Source: Bowdeniella nasicola
Lineage (GTDB): Bacteria > Actinomycetota > Actinomycetes > Actinomycetales > Actinomycetaceae
Assembly: GCF_001907295.1 (NCBI RefSeq)
Contig: NZ_MQVR01000018.1
Location: 1-34,460, forward strand
DNA: 34,460 nucleotides
Direction: 5' to 3'
The notes below the pieces were generated by a model, which ran no database searches, was not told where the DNA came from, and saw nothing but the letters and a program-made list of their open reading frames with translations. Shown piece after piece: positions 15,911-25,383 of the stretch. Each line of letters begins with the position of its first letter. Position 1 is the first letter of the stretch. A program made the translations under genes and the position numbers.

Positions 15911-16255
15911 ATGCAGACCTTTTCCTCGCTTCCGCCGCATCAGGACCCGAGTGCCCCCACGGGGCCGGGCGGGCCTGAAGGGGCGTCTGAAACGGCGCTG
16001 CTCGAGCGCGAGGAGCTGCGCACCGATGACGGCGACGCCGATCGTTTCGCCCACTATGTGCGCAAGGACAAGGTGACCGCTGCTGCCGTCTCAGGCAAGC
16101 CCGTGGTCGCGCTATGTGGCAAGGTCTGGGTGCCTGGACGTGATCCGTCGAAGTATCCCGTGTGCCCCAAGTGCAAGGAGATCCACGCGGAGTTGACCAA
16201 GTCCGGTCCGCGATGGCCGTTTGGCCGGGGCCGCGGCTCCGGGTCGGATTCGTGA
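15911..16255 (+). CDS. DUF3039 family zinc-ribbon-like protein
   Basis: A small actinobacterial protein of 114 residues. After a Pro/Gly-rich N-terminus comes the conserved core DRFAHYVRKDKVTAAAVSGK, followed by ALCGKVWVPGRDPSKYPVCP and KCKEIHAEL. H48, C69, C85 and C88 could coordinate zinc. The function is unknown. The ATG at 15911 lies seven bases after TATAGT with no SD. Its TGA stop overlaps the GTG start of the helicase gene (GTGA), and this pairing is recurrent in actinobacteria, which suggests a shared task in nucleic-acid metabolism. Confidence 0.85.
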   Translation: MQTFSSLPPHQDPSAPTGPGGPEGASETALLEREELRTDDGDADRFAHYVRKDKVTAAAVSGKPVVALCGKVWVPGRDPSKYPVCPKCKEIHAELTKSGPRWPFGRGRGSGSDS

Positions 16256-18060
16256 GGCGCACAGAGTCCCGCCCCGATCCGAACGCCGCCTCCCTTTTCG
16301 CTGCCGAACATCTGCCGCCTGCCTATCCGGCACGCGCGGCGTGGGGGACTGCGGCCAGTTTGCGGGCGTGGCAGGTCGCGGCACTCGACAAATACCTGGC
16401 AAGCCTCCCGCGAGATTTCCTCGCGGTCGCTACCCCTGGAGCGGGCAAGACGACGTTCGCGCTGCGCGTCGCCACCGAGTTGTTGACTGCCGGGCGAGTC
16501 CGGCGCGTCATCGTCGTGTGCCCAACGGAGCACCTCAAAACCCAGTGGGCCGACGCCGCCGCGCGCGTCGGCATCAGCCTGGACCCGGCGTTCGCGAACG
16601 CGCAAGGAGCGCTCGGCCTGCAATTCGATGGCCTGGCCGTCACCTACGCGCAGGTCGCGTCCCGCCCCGCGCTACACCGTGCGCTCGCGGCCGAGCGATC
16701 CAGCCTCGTCATCCTCGACGAGATTCACCATGGCGGCGACTCGCTGTCCTGGGGCGATGGTATCCGCGAGGCCTACCAGCAGGCCTCTCACCGGCTCTCT
16801 CTTACGGGTACGCCGTTCCGCTCCGATACCTCCCCGATACCGTTCGTCGCATACGAGCGCGGCCGCGATGGCATCCGGCGCTCGGCCGCGGACTACTCCT
16901 ATGGCTATGGCGACGCGCTGCGCGATGGCGTCGTGCGGCCCGTCATCTTCCTGTCCTATCGCGGCACGATGCGCTGGCGCACCCGCAGCGGCGTCGACAT
17001 GGAAACCGACCTCGCCGACGAGTCGACGAAGGACGTGACAGCCCAGGCCCTGCGCACGGCGCTCGACCCGCGCGGCCAATGGATTCCCGCCGTGTTGCAG
17101 GCCGCCGACCAGCGCCTCAGCGAGGTCCGTCGGACCGTTCCGGATGCCGGTGGCCTCGTCATCGCGACCGACCACGCCGCCGCCCGCGCCTACGCCGAAC
17201 GGCTTCACCACATCACCGGCACGTACCCGACCGTCGTGCTGTCCGATGACAGTGGAGCGAGTAAGAAGATCGAAGACTTTTCCGATTCTGATGAGCGCTG
17301 GATGGTCGCCGTGCGCATGGTCTCCGAAGGCGTCGACGTCCCGCGCCTAGCCGTCGGCGTCTACGCCACGACCACCTCGACGCCACTGTTCTTCGCCCAG
17401 GCGGTCGGTCGATTCGTGCGCGCCCGCCGCCGCGGGGAGACCGCCTCGGTATTCCTCCCATCCGTCCCGCACCTGCTGGCGCTTGCGGGCTCGATGGAAG
17501 AAGAGCGCGATCACGCGCTTGACCGGGCCCCGTCGGAGGATACGGACATCGACTTCGTCGAGGAGCAGGCGTTCATCAACGCCGCGAACGCGACCGAAAA
17601 GGCGAGCGATGATCTGTTCAGCCAGTTTGAGGCACTCGGGGCGGATGCGACGTTCGACCGCGTGCTGTTCGACGGCGGTGAATTCGGTACGAATGCCGCG
17701 GTGGGATCGATCGAGGAGCAGGAGTACTTAGGGCTTCCCGGCCTGCTCGAACCCGATCAGGTTCGCGACCTGTTGCGGGCACGGCAGAGCGAACAGCTCA
17801 AGACCCAAAAGGCCAATCGCGAGGCCGAAAAGCTCCGTGCCGAAAACTCCGGGATCGACGATCACCGTAAGCGCGCGGCGGCCCGCAAGGAACTTTCCAG
17901 CCTCGTGGCGGCCTGGTCACGGCGCAGCGGCAAACCGCATGGCGTCATCCACACCGAGTTGCGCTCGCTGTGCGGCGGCCCCGAGGTCGCCCGCGCCACG
18001 ACGGCACAGATTCAGGCGCGCATCGAGCGCCTGCGAAAGTGGTTCGTCGGCCGGTCTTAG
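16252..18060 (+). CDS. DEAD/DEAH-box (superfamily 2) helicase
   Basis: A 602-residue SF2 helicase/translocase. RecA domain 1 starts with LRAWQVAALDKYLA (Q-type motif), then Walker A ATPGAGKTTFA (residues ~60-70), PTEHLKTQWA, Walker B/DEAH as DEIHH (156-160) and motif III SLTGTPFRSD. Domain 2 carries MVSEGVDVPRLAVGVYAT and QAVGRFVRARR (motif VI). The last ~100 residues are a charged, helical tail rich in K/R/E. The GTG at 16252 overlaps the DUF3039 stop; an in-frame ATG at 16213 is an alternative. Similar proteins are annotated only as DEAD/DEAH helicases; a restriction or repair role is not shown. It ends on TTAG shared with convergent pncB. Confidence 0.88.
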   Translation: MRRTESRPDPNAASLFAAEHLPPAYPARAAWGTAASLRAWQVAALDKYLASLPRDFLAVATPGAGKTTFALRVATELLTAGRVRRVIVVCPTEHLKTQWADAAARVGISLDPAFANAQGALGLQFDGLAVTYAQVASRPALHRALAAERSSLVILDEIHHGGDSLSWGDGIREAYQQASHRLSLTGTPFRSDTSPIPFVAYERGRDGIRRSAADYSYGYGDALRDGVVRPVIFLSYRGTMRWRTRSGVDMETDLADESTKDVTAQALRTALDPRGQWIPAVLQAADQRLSEVRRTVPDAGGLVIATDHAAARAYAERLHHITGTYPTVVLSDDSGASKKIEDFSDSDERWMVAVRMVSEGVDVPRLAVGVYATTTSTPLFFAQAVGRFVRARRRGETASVFLPSVPHLLALAGSMEEERDHALDRAPSEDTDIDFVEEQAFINAANATEKASDDLFSQFEALGADATFDRVLFDGGEFGTNAAVGSIEEQEYLGLPGLLEPDQVRDLLRARQSEQLKTQKANREAEKLRAENSGIDDHRKRAAARKELSSLVAAWSRRSGKPHGVIHTELRSLCGGPEVARATTAQIQARIERLRKWFVGRS

Positions 18061-19394
18061 AGCTCTTCCATGACGGTCGGGATCGCGACCTCACCCTCGG
18101 ACAGGCGCCACGCCTGGTAGGGGAGTTCGGCTCGAGAAGCCTCGTGACGCTCACGCGCCGCCTCGAGCGACCCATCGCCGCGATGCTCCTCGTTGATCTC
18201 GCCGTTCGTGACGAGCGGTACCTGCAGCGGACGCGCGCCGCGGGAGGCGAAGTACCTCAGCGCGGCGTCCTCATCATTGGTCGCGACGACGAGCTCGACG
18301 GCGGCGTGGCCCTCGGCGACGACCCGGCCCGCGAATTTACGTCCGCCGATGCTCGTCTTTGAACTCGACTTTTTGGCCACCGGCGCCCACTGGCCATCGT
18401 CGCCCTGGCGCGCGACGAGCTTGTAGACGAGTTCGGCGGTCGGGTGCCCGGAGCCGGTGACGACCTTGGTACCGACCCCATAGGAGTCCACCGGGGCCGC
18501 GCCGAGCGCGGCGATCGCGTACTCATCGAGGTCCGAGGTGACGGTGATCTTCGTGTCGTGCGCTCCGAGGTCATCGAGCTGCTGGCGCACAGTGAAGGCC
18601 TGCGCGATGAGGTCGCCGGAATCGAGACGGACCGCCCCTAGTTTGCCGCCGACGCGTCGGGCGGCAGCGACGGCACGCTCGACGCCGCGGGGCGTGTCAT
18701 ACGTGTCAACGAGGAGAGTCGTTCCCGTCCCGAGCCGGGCGATCTGGGCGTCGAAGGCTTCGTCCTCGGAGTCGTAGAGCAGGGTGAAGGAGTGAGCTGC
18801 GGTGCCGATCGTGTGGATGCCATAGGAGCGGCCTGCCTCCAGGATCGAGGAGCCGGCAAACCCCGCGACGACGGCGGCCCGGGCGGCGGCGACCGCGCCT
18901 TCTTCGTGGGTGCGGCGCGCTCCCATTTCCAGGCAGGGCCGGCCGTGGGCGGCGCTCGTCATACGGGAGGCCGCCGACGCAACCGCGCAGTCGTGGTTGA
19001 GAATCGACAGCAGGACGGTCTCGAGGACGACGCCCTCGGCGAACGGGGCGGTGACGGTCAGCAGGGGAGAGCCCGGGAAGTAGCATTCGCCTTCGGCATA
19101 GCCGGTGATATCGCCGCTGAAGCGGTAGGAGGCGAGATAGTCGATCGTCTCGTCGCTCAGCGTGTCGAGGGAGCGTAGGTAGGTGAGTTCATCGTCGCTG
19201 AAGCGGAAGGCCTCGACGGCATCGAGCACGCGGGCGATTCCCGCGACGACGCCGTATCTGCGAGCCGCGGGCAGGCGCCGACCGAAGAGTTCGAAGACGG
19301 CCGGGCGCATCGCGTGCCCCGACGCGAGCGCCGCGTCGATCATGGTCAGTTCGTACATGTCCGTCAGTAAGGCGGTACTGCTCCGTAGGCTCAT
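18057..19394 (-). CDS. pncB: Nicotinate phosphoribosyltransferase
   Basis: This enzyme makes nicotinate mononucleotide from nicotinate and PRPP in NAD salvage (Preiss-Handler pathway). The 445-residue protein begins ALLTDMYELTMIDAAL and has FELFGRRLPAARRYGVVAG, an active-site region GTAAHSFTLLYDSEDEAF with the likely phospho-histidine, then LVDTYDT, AVRLDSGDL and GVGTKVVTGSGHP, all typical of the family. The ATG lies seven bases after a minus-strand TAGCCT (19402-19407), suggesting a leaderless mRNA. It is divergent from clpS, an arrangement also found in mycobacteria (pncB1-clpS), and convergent with the helicase. Confidence 0.95.
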   Translation of the reverse strand: MSLRSSTALLTDMYELTMIDAALASGHAMRPAVFELFGRRLPAARRYGVVAGIARVLDAVEAFRFSDDELTYLRSLDTLSDETIDYLASYRFSGDITGYAEGECYFPGSPLLTVTAPFAEGVVLETVLLSILNHDCAVASAASRMTSAAHGRPCLEMGARRTHEEGAVAAARAAVVAGFAGSSILEAGRSYGIHTIGTAAHSFTLLYDSEDEAFDAQIARLGTGTTLLVDTYDTPRGVERAVAAARRVGGKLGAVRLDSGDLIAQAFTVRQQLDDLGAHDTKITVTSDLDEYAIAALGAAPVDSYGVGTKVVTGSGHPTAELVYKLVARQGDDGQWAPVAKKSSSKTSIGGRKFAGRVVAEGHAAVELVVATNDEDAALRYFASRGARPLQVPLVTNGEINEEHRGDGSLEAARERHEASRAELPYQAWRLSEGEVAIPTVMEEL

Positions 19395-19401
19395 GCCCTT
19401 A

Positions 19402-19407
19402 AGGCTA
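19402..19407 (-). promoter_or_regulatory. -10 box for leaderless pncB
   Basis: On the minus strand TAGCCT is followed by seven bases and the pncB ATG (19394-19392). Confidence 0.5.
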
Positions 19408-19465
19408 CCCGGCGGGCTCGGATTGCAGGCGATAAGGGCTCGCCGCCGAAGGTAGCGGTGTCACA

Positions 19466-19780
19466 ATGGCGGTGATGTTCAGCCCACTTGCTTCTGCCAG
19501 CTCGGTCCCGCTTGCCGAGCAGTTGAGCCATGCCGACGTCGATGTTGCACGGCCCTGGCAGGTGACCGTGTGGGATGATCCGGTAAACCTCACCAGCTAT
19601 GTCACCTACGTGTTCCAGCGCCATTTCGGCTACAGCCGCACGCGCGCGGAGGAACTCATGTGGCAGGTCCATCGCGAAGGACGTGCGATCGTCGCGGCCG
19701 GAGATCGTGAGCTCATGGCGCGGCATTGCGAAGCGATGCATATCTACGGGCTGTGGGCGACGATCGGGCAGGCGCCGTGA
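19466..19780 (+). CDS. clpS: ATP-dependent Clp protease adaptor ClpS
   Basis: ClpS delivers N-degron substrates to ClpA/ClpC-ClpP. The 104-residue protein has a variable ~28-residue N-terminus and the conserved core PWQVTVWDDPVNLTSYVTYV (the DDPVN loop lines the N-degron pocket), HFGYSRTRAEELMWQVHREG and the final AMHIYGLWATI. A second in-frame ATG at 19475 is possible. A weak TAGCGG box lies seven bases before the first ATG. The stop overlaps the GTG of the DUF2017 gene (GTGA), so the two are coupled. Confidence 0.92.
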   Translation: MAVMFSPLASASSVPLAEQLSHADVDVARPWQVTVWDDPVNLTSYVTYVFQRHFGYSRTRAEELMWQVHREGRAIVAAGDRELMARHCEAMHIYGLWATIGQAP

Positions 19781-20388
19781 GGGGTTTTAGCCGCGCGGCC
19801 CAGGGCTATATTTCGGTGCCCGACGTCTCCGCCCGACTCATGGTCGCCAAGGCCGTAGAAGACCTCGGCGATATCCTTGGCCGACCGCTGGAGGGCGTGC
19901 CCGATAAGAACTCGGACGACGAGGTGCTCGCCGCGCTCGATTTCGACGTCGCCGACACGAAGGAAGAGGCCGGCGATGATCCCGCGCTCGACCGGTTGCT
20001 GCCGGCGATGAGCATGGACGAAGACGCCGCCGAAGAGTTGCGGCTCGATTCGGAGCGCCGCATCCGCAATGCGAAGGCCCGTCACCTGCGCGACCTGCAC
20101 GCGATCTTGCTGTCGGAAGATGAACGGGTCCTCGTACCCTATGGCAGTGAGCCGGAGGTGCTCGCGGCCCTCACCGATGTCCGGCTTTTAATTGCCGAAC
20201 GGCTCGACATATCTGAGCCAGAAGACATCGAAGCGCTGCGTGAGGTGTATCTCGCGCGCGACGAGGACTATGTAACAGAGAGCCCGCGAGCCCGCCAAAC
20301 CATGGTGCTTTTGGAAGTCTACTCGTTTTTGACCTGGTGGCAGGATTCACTACTGCTAGCTATGGGCGAGGGCGAGATCGGGTCGTAG
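19777..20388 (+). CDS. DUF2017 family protein
   Basis: A 203-residue actinobacterial protein of unknown function that is regularly encoded just after clpS (as Rv1332 in M. tuberculosis). It is mostly helical and acidic. Recognisable parts are [20 protein letters not shown]-type segments (residues ~107-123), the [12 protein letters not shown] and [17 protein letters not shown] stretches, and a C-terminal helix [20 protein letters not shown]. The GTG start overlaps the clpS stop. The constant pairing hints at a role in N-degron or Clp proteolysis, which is inference. Its TAG stop forms the start of the murI -10 box. Confidence 0.85.
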   Translation: MRGFSRAAQGYISVPDVSARLMVAKAVEDLGDILGRPLEGVPDKNSDDEVLAALDFDVADTKEEAGDDPALDRLLPAMSMDEDAAEELRLDSERRIRNAKARHLRDLHAILLSEDERVLVPYGSEPEVLAALTDVRLLIAERLDISEPEDIEALREVYLARDEDYVTESPRARQTMVLLEVYSFLTWWQDSLLLAMGEGEIGS

Positions 20389-20391
20389 GCT
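20386..20391 (+). promoter_or_regulatory. -10 box for leaderless murI, fused to a stop codon
   Basis: TAGGCT starts with the DUF2017 stop codon and is followed by seven bases and ATG at 20399. Confidence 0.5.
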
Positions 20392-20398
20392 CACCTGT

Positions 20399-21217
20399 AT
20401 GAGCGCTGCACCCATCGGCATGTTCGACTCAGGCGTCGGAGGCCTGACGGTAGCGCGCGCCGTCATTGACCAACTTCCGGGTGAATCCATCCACTATGTC
20501 GGGGATACCGCGCACTGCCCGTATGGCCCACGCCCGATCGCCGAGGTGCGCTCCCTCGCGCTCGACATCATGGACGACCTCGTTGACGACGGCGTCAAAG
20601 CGCTCGTGATCGCCTGTAACTCCGCCTCCTCTGCCGCCTCCTTCGATGCGCGCGAGCGCTACACCCGTGGCAAGGGCATCCCGATCATCGAGGTCATCCA
20701 CCCCGCCGTGCGCCGCGCGATGGCGGCTTCCCGCTCGGGCCGGATCGGCGTCATCGGAACCGAAGCGACGATCACGTCAGGCTCCTACCAAGATGCCTTC
20801 TCCGTCGCCCCATCGGCGCAGGTGACGACGAGCATCTGCCCGCGATTCGTCGAATTCGTCGAAGCCGGCATCACGACGGGCGATGAACTGCTCGGTATCG
20901 CGCAGGAGTACCTCGCGCCGATCCAGGAAGCGAACGTCGACACGCTCGTGCTCGGCTGCACCCACTATCCACTGTTGACGGGCGTCATCTCCTACGTCAT
21001 GGGCGATGACGTCACCCTCGTGTCCTCGGCGGAAGAAACCGCGAAGGGCGTCTACCGGATCCTCACCTCCCAGGGTCTGCTCGCGCCCGCCGGATCCACC
21101 CCACGCCACCAGTTCCGCGCCACCGGAGACGGCGGCGCCTTCGCCTCGCTCGCCCAACGCTTCTTAGGGCCCGAGGTGCTCGAAGTGCAGGACGCCTGGA
21201 CGAAAGGCCATTCATGA
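20399..21217 (+). CDS. murI: Glutamate racemase
   Basis: It supplies D-glutamate for peptidoglycan. The 272-residue protein has family length, with [16 protein letters not shown] at the N-terminus, [12 protein letters not shown], and the two catalytic cysteines C73 (ACNSAS) and C187 (GCTHYPLL). The ATG at 20399 has no SD. Its stop overlaps the next ATG (ATGA), so the metallo-hydrolase is translationally coupled, as in the murI-Rv1339 pair of mycobacteria. Confidence 0.95.
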   Translation: MSAAPIGMFDSGVGGLTVARAVIDQLPGESIHYVGDTAHCPYGPRPIAEVRSLALDIMDDLVDDGVKALVIACNSASSAASFDARERYTRGKGIPIIEVIHPAVRRAMAASRSGRIGVIGTEATITSGSYQDAFSVAPSAQVTTSICPRFVEFVEAGITTGDELLGIAQEYLAPIQEANVDTLVLGCTHYPLLTGVISYVMGDDVTLVSSAEETAKGVYRILTSQGLLAPAGSTPRHQFRATGDGGAFASLAQRFLGPEVLEVQDAWTKGHS

Positions 21218-21996
21218 AGGTGACCGTCGTCGGCTGTTCAGGTTCCATGTCGGGGCCGTGCTCGGCCTCCAGCTGCTACCTCGTGCAAGCCCCCGATGAG
21301 TCGGGCCGCATCTGGTCAATGACTCTCGATATGGGCTCCGGGGCCCTCGGCGCGCTGTGGCGCCACTGCTCCCCGGCGGACCTCGACGGCATCATCTTGT
21401 CTCACATGCACGCCGATCACGTCGTCGACATGATCGGGATGCACGTCTTCCGGCGCTGGCACCCGGACGGCCCGCTCGGCCCCATTCCGGTCCTCGCGCC
21501 GACGGATGCCGTGGACCGCGTTCGCGGTGTCGGCGGCGACGCGCCAGAAGAGGATTACTCCGGCGAGTTCCGCTTCGTCGACCACGACCCGGCAATCACC
21601 CGCGAGATGGGCCCCTTCCGCGTCGAATCGTTCCCCGTGCTGCACCCGGTGCCGACGTACGCCGTGCGGATCACCGGGCCCTCCAGCCTCGGCGACGGCG
21701 AGGTGACCCTGTGCTATTCGGGCGACACCGACTACTGCGATGGCGTCATCGACGCCGCACGTGGCGTCGACCTCTTCTTGTGTGAAGCGGCCTTCCGGGA
21801 AGGCGTCGACACCGTGCGCGGCATCCACCTCACGGGCCGCCGCGCGGGCCAGGTCGCCGAGGCGGCCGCCCCGAAGAGCCTCGTGCTGACCCATATTCAG
21901 CCGTGGACCGACCCCCACGATGTGCTGGGAGAATCGCTCGACGTCTGGCAGGGTCCCACGGCCATCGCGCAAACCGGAGCGGTCTTCACAATTTAG
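21214..21996 (+). CDS. Metallo-beta-lactamase-fold hydrolase, Rv1339-like (possible cAMP phosphodiesterase)
   Basis: A 260-residue MBL-fold protein. Metal ligands are visible in [12 protein letters not shown] (HxHxDH), [21 protein letters not shown] and LTHIQPW near the C-terminus. Position between murI and rph matches M. tuberculosis Rv1339, which has been reported as an atypical class II cyclic-AMP phosphodiesterase; that function is transferred from synteny and fold and not shown here. RNase Z-like or lactonase activities are alternatives. It overlaps murI by four bases. Its TAG stop stands directly before the TAGCCT box of ppc. Confidence 0.85.
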   Translation: MKVTVVGCSGSMSGPCSASSCYLVQAPDESGRIWSMTLDMGSGALGALWRHCSPADLDGIILSHMHADHVVDMIGMHVFRRWHPDGPLGPIPVLAPTDAVDRVRGVGGDAPEEDYSGEFRFVDHDPAITREMGPFRVESFPVLHPVPTYAVRITGPSSLGDGEVTLCYSGDTDYCDGVIDAARGVDLFLCEAAFREGVDTVRGIHLTGRRAGQVAEAAAPKSLVLTHIQPWTDPHDVLGESLDVWQGPTAIAQTGAVFTI

Positions 21997-22002
21997 TAGC
22001 CT
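21997..22002 (+). promoter_or_regulatory. -10 box for leaderless ppc
   Basis: TAGCCT immediately follows the stop of the preceding gene and is followed by six bases and ATG at 22009. Confidence 0.5.
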
Positions 22003-22008
22003 GGTCGC

Positions 22009-24636
22009 ATGCCGATCACTCGCGACCGCGCCCGCTTTAATCTTCCCGACGATCTTCGCTCCGATGTTCGCCTGCTCGCAGACGCGCTCGGACAGGCCCT
22101 GACGCGATACGACGGCGCCGGCCTGCTTGAGGATGTCGAACGCCTGCGCGAAGCCGTGATCGCCGCCGTCGATGATCCCGAGTCCTCACTCGGTACGGCC
22201 GAGGACATCGTCGCCGAATTCTCCGATGAGCGCGCGATCGCGGTGGCCCGAGCCTTCGGCGTGTACTTCCACCTCGTGAACCTGGCCGAGGAGGCTTACC
22301 GTGTGCGGATTTTGCGCTCGCGCGATGATCCGCAAGTCGAGGCCGACTCGCCCGAAGGCCACTCGCTCGCCCGCGCCTATTCGCATGCCCGCGACGAGGT
22401 TGGCGAGGAGCGCGCCATCGAGCTGCTCGCGCAGATGCGGTTCCACCCGGTGCTCACCGCGCACCCGACCGAGGCCCGTCGCCGCGCGATCACGGCCCCG
22501 ATCCGGGCGCTCGGCTCACTCATCAATGAACGGCACTCACCGTCGACGTCCGCGCGGCGCCGCCTCGAGATCGACCGCGACATCGACGCCCACGTCGAGA
22601 CGCTGTGGCTCACCGCCCAGCTGCGCCCGACGAAACCGACCCCGCTCGACGAGGTGCGCACGGCCCTCGCGGCCGCCCGCACGACGATCTATCCGGTGGT
22701 CACCACGAGCCTGCAGCGTTTTGCCACCTCCCTTGCCAGCTGGGGCATCGATGTGCCCGAGCTGCGGCCATTCGTGCGCATCGGCAGCTGGATCGGTGGC
22801 GACCGCGACGGTAACCCGTTCGTCACCGCGACCACGACCCGGCAGGCCGCGGCCCTCGCGCACGAAGCGGCCATGGAACTCCTCGCCGCCGACGCCCAGG
22901 CGGTCGGCGCCGCGCTAACCCACGACGGTCGGTACGCTCCCGCGAGCGCCGAGTTGTCGGCGCTGTTGGCTGACGTCAAGCAGCGCGATGAGGACGCCTT
23001 CGAGCGCATCGCTCGCGACGCGCCCGGCGAGCCCCACCGCCAGGCGGTCCTCATGATCGCCGAGCGGTTCCGGGCGACCGCGGCCCGGCACGCCGACCTC
23101 AGCTACGACTCGCCCAGCGACGCGCTGTCGGACCTCACCATCGTCATGGAGTCGCTGCGCGCCTCGAAAGCGACCTGCGCCGCGAGCGGAGCCCTACAGG
23201 ACCTCGCGTGGCACGTGGAGGCGATCGGCTTCCACTTCGTCGAACTCGAAACGCGGCAACACTCCGAGGTTCATCGCCAGGCGCTGCAGGTCCTCGCGGG
23301 GGAGCGCGACGACTCTGCCGTTGCCGCCGACGAAGTCCTCGCGGTCTTCTCGGCAATCGCCTCGATCCAGCGCCGCTACGGCATGCGCGCCGCCGGACGC
23401 TATATCGTCTCCTTTACCCAAAGCTCGGACGATATCGCGAACGTCTACCGGCTCGCCGAGATTGCGGCCGACGGGGGAGCGCCAGCGAAGCTTGACGTCA
23501 TTCCGCTGTTTGAAACGTTCGAGGACCTCACGAACGCGCCCCGCATCCTCGCCGAAATGATCGAGCTGCCACAGGTCGCCGAACGCTTGGCGAGCAACGG
23601 CCGCCAACTCGAGGTCATGCTCGGCTACTCCGACTCCGCGAAAGACGTCGGCCCGGTCGCCGCGACGCTCGCCCTGTATGAAGCGCAAACCGCGATTGCC
23701 ACGTGGGCGAAGGACCACGACGTCACGCTCACGCTGTTCCACGGCCGCGGCGGAGCGCTCGGCCGAGGCGGCGGACCGGCGCATCGCGCGATCCTCGCGC
23801 AGCCCCCGCATTCGGTCGACACCCGCTTCAAGGTGACCGAACAGGGCGAGGTCATCCAGGCGCGCTACGGCATTACCGAGATCGCGACCCGCCACGTCGA
23901 CCAGGTCGCCGCCGCGACCCTGCTGTCGGCGCTGCCGTCGCACACGGACCACCTCACGGCGGCCCAAGAACGCTACGCTGATCTCGCGTCGACCCTCGAT
24001 GAAGCCTCGCGCACCGCATTCAACGACCTCATCCATACCGACGGTTTCCCGCAGTGGTTCGCCACCGTGACCCCGCAAGAAGAGGTCGGCTGGCTGGCGC
24101 TCGGTTCCCGACCGGCCAAGCGCGGCCTGTCGGTGACCTCGCTCGCCGATCTGCGCGCGATCCCGTGGGTGTTCGCCTGGACCCAGTCGCGGATCAACCT
24201 CACCGGTTGGTACGGCCTCGGCTCGGCGCTCGTGGCCGTCGGCGATCCCGCCGTGCTGCGCGATGCGTATGAGAATTGGCCGCTGTTTGCCACCCTCATC
24301 GATAACGCCGAGATGTCCCTTGCCAAGGCCGATCCGCGCATCGCGACGAAGTATCTCGAACTCGGCGGCGACGACTCACTTGCGGAGCGCGTCATGGCCG
24401 AATACGAACTCACGAAACGCTGGGTGCTTGACATCCTGCAGCGCGACACCCTGCTCGCGGGCCACCGTATTCTCGGGCAGGCCGTGCGGATGCGTAACCC
24501 GTATGTCGACGCGCTCTCGCTTCTGCAGCTGCGCGCCCTGCGCGCGGTACGCTCCAGCGAGGATAGCGATATGGACCGCCGGCTGCTCAAGATCACGATC
24601 AAAGGTGTCGCGGCAGGGTTACAAAACACGGGATAA
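22009..24636 (+). CDS. ppc: Phosphoenolpyruvate carboxylase
   Basis: This enzyme carboxylates PEP to oxaloacetate to refill the TCA cycle. The 875-residue protein has typical bacterial length. Signature sites are VLTAHPTEARRRA with catalytic H152, the conserved RIGSWIGGDRDGNPFVT, the second signature VMLGYSDSAKDVG, and the glycine-rich loop FHGRGGALGRGGGPAHRAI. The C-terminus ends with GVAAGLQNTG, the family's usual ending (NTG). It sits between the Rv1339-like gene and rph, where many actinobacteria have no such gene. Allosteric control by acetyl-CoA and aspartate is usual for the family but was not assessed residue by residue. The TAA stop starts the rph -10 box. Confidence 0.96.
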   Translation: MPITRDRARFNLPDDLRSDVRLLADALGQALTRYDGAGLLEDVERLREAVIAAVDDPESSLGTAEDIVAEFSDERAIAVARAFGVYFHLVNLAEEAYRVRILRSRDDPQVEADSPEGHSLARAYSHARDEVGEERAIELLAQMRFHPVLTAHPTEARRRAITAPIRALGSLINERHSPSTSARRRLEIDRDIDAHVETLWLTAQLRPTKPTPLDEVRTALAAARTTIYPVVTTSLQRFATSLASWGIDVPELRPFVRIGSWIGGDRDGNPFVTATTTRQAAALAHEAAMELLAADAQAVGAALTHDGRYAPASAELSALLADVKQRDEDAFERIARDAPGEPHRQAVLMIAERFRATAARHADLSYDSPSDALSDLTIVMESLRASKATCAASGALQDLAWHVEAIGFHFVELETRQHSEVHRQALQVLAGERDDSAVAADEVLAVFSAIASIQRRYGMRAAGRYIVSFTQSSDDIANVYRLAEIAADGGAPAKLDVIPLFETFEDLTNAPRILAEMIELPQVAERLASNGRQLEVMLGYSDSAKDVGPVAATLALYEAQTAIATWAKDHDVTLTLFHGRGGALGRGGGPAHRAILAQPPHSVDTRFKVTEQGEVIQARYGITEIATRHVDQVAAATLLSALPSHTDHLTAAQERYADLASTLDEASRTAFNDLIHTDGFPQWFATVTPQEEVGWLALGSRPAKRGLSVTSLADLRAIPWVFAWTQSRINLTGWYGLGSALVAVGDPAVLRDAYENWPLFATLIDNAEMSLAKADPRIATKYLELGGDDSLAERVMAEYELTKRWVLDILQRDTLLAGHRILGQAVRMRNPYVDALSLLQLRALRAVRSSEDSDMDRRLLKITIKGVAAGLQNTG

Positions 24637-24639
24637 CCT
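24634..24639 (+). promoter_or_regulatory. -10 box for leaderless rph, fused to a stop codon
   Basis: TAACCT starts with the ppc stop codon, then six bases and ATG at 24646. Confidence 0.5.
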
Positions 24640-24645
24640 GAAGCC

Positions 24646-25380
24646 ATGGCTTTTTCCCGTAGCGATTCTCGTGCCGTTGATGAACTCCGACCCATCCGCT
24701 TTACGCGCGGCTGGCAAGAATTTGCCGAAGGCTCGGTGCTCGTCGAATTCGGTAACACCCGCGTGTTGTGCGCAGCGTCTTTCACCCCGGGAGTGCCCCG
24801 GTGGAAGACGGGGTCGGGCTCCGGCTGGGTCACTGCCGAATACGCGATGCTGCCGCGCGCGACGACGACGCGTAACCAGCGCGAGTCGATCCGCGGCAAG
24901 ATCGGTGGCCGCACCCACGAGATTTCGCGCCTCATCGGACGCTCGCTGCGCGCCGTTGTGAACCTCGAAGCGCTCGGCGAGAACAGCATCACGCTCGACT
25001 GTGATGTCCTGCAAGCCGACGGCGGCACCCGCACCGCCGCGATCACCGGAGCCTATGTTGCGCTTGCTGACGCGATTAGCTGGGGCAAGGAAAACGGTCA
25101 CATCCGCTCCGACGTCCGCGTCCTGCTCGACTCCGTCTCGGCCGTCTCCGTCGGCATCATCGACGGCACCCCCTGCCTCGACCTGCCCTATGTCGAGGAC
25201 GTGCGCGCCGATACCGATATGAACGTCGTCGTGACCGGCAACGGCAACTTCGTCGAAGTGCAGGGCACAGCTGAAGGCGCTACGTTTGATCGCAAGGAAT
25301 TGAACACCCTGCTCGACCTCGCCGTGAAGGGCACGAGCGAGCTCGCGAAGCTGCAGGCGCAGGCGCTACAGGAGGACTAG
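24646..25380 (+). CDS. rph: Ribonuclease PH
   Basis: A phosphorolytic 3'-5' exoribonuclease that trims tRNA precursors. The 244-residue protein has [20 protein letters not shown] at its start, the RNA-binding region [35 protein letters not shown], and the phosphate/catalytic area [20 protein letters not shown]. Length is normal. There is no SD; the ATG is six bases after TAACCT. The rdgB gene follows after three bases with its SD inside rph, so the two form a unit, as Rv1340-Rv1341 in mycobacteria. Confidence 0.95.
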   Translation: MAFSRSDSRAVDELRPIRFTRGWQEFAEGSVLVEFGNTRVLCAASFTPGVPRWKTGSGSGWVTAEYAMLPRATTTRNQRESIRGKIGGRTHEISRLIGRSLRAVVNLEALGENSITLDCDVLQADGGTRTAAITGAYVALADAISWGKENGHIRSDVRVLLDSVSAVSVGIIDGTPCLDLPYVEDVRADTDMNVVVTGNGNFVEVQGTAEGATFDRKELNTLLDLAVKGTSELAKLQAQALQED

Positions 25381-25383
25381 ACC

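Noticed and set aside
14443-15912. 489-codon minus-strand frame opposite nagB and the secreted protein
   Set aside because: Composition is Arg/Asp/Gly-rich as for antisense of high-GC genes, while nagB on the plus strand is certain.
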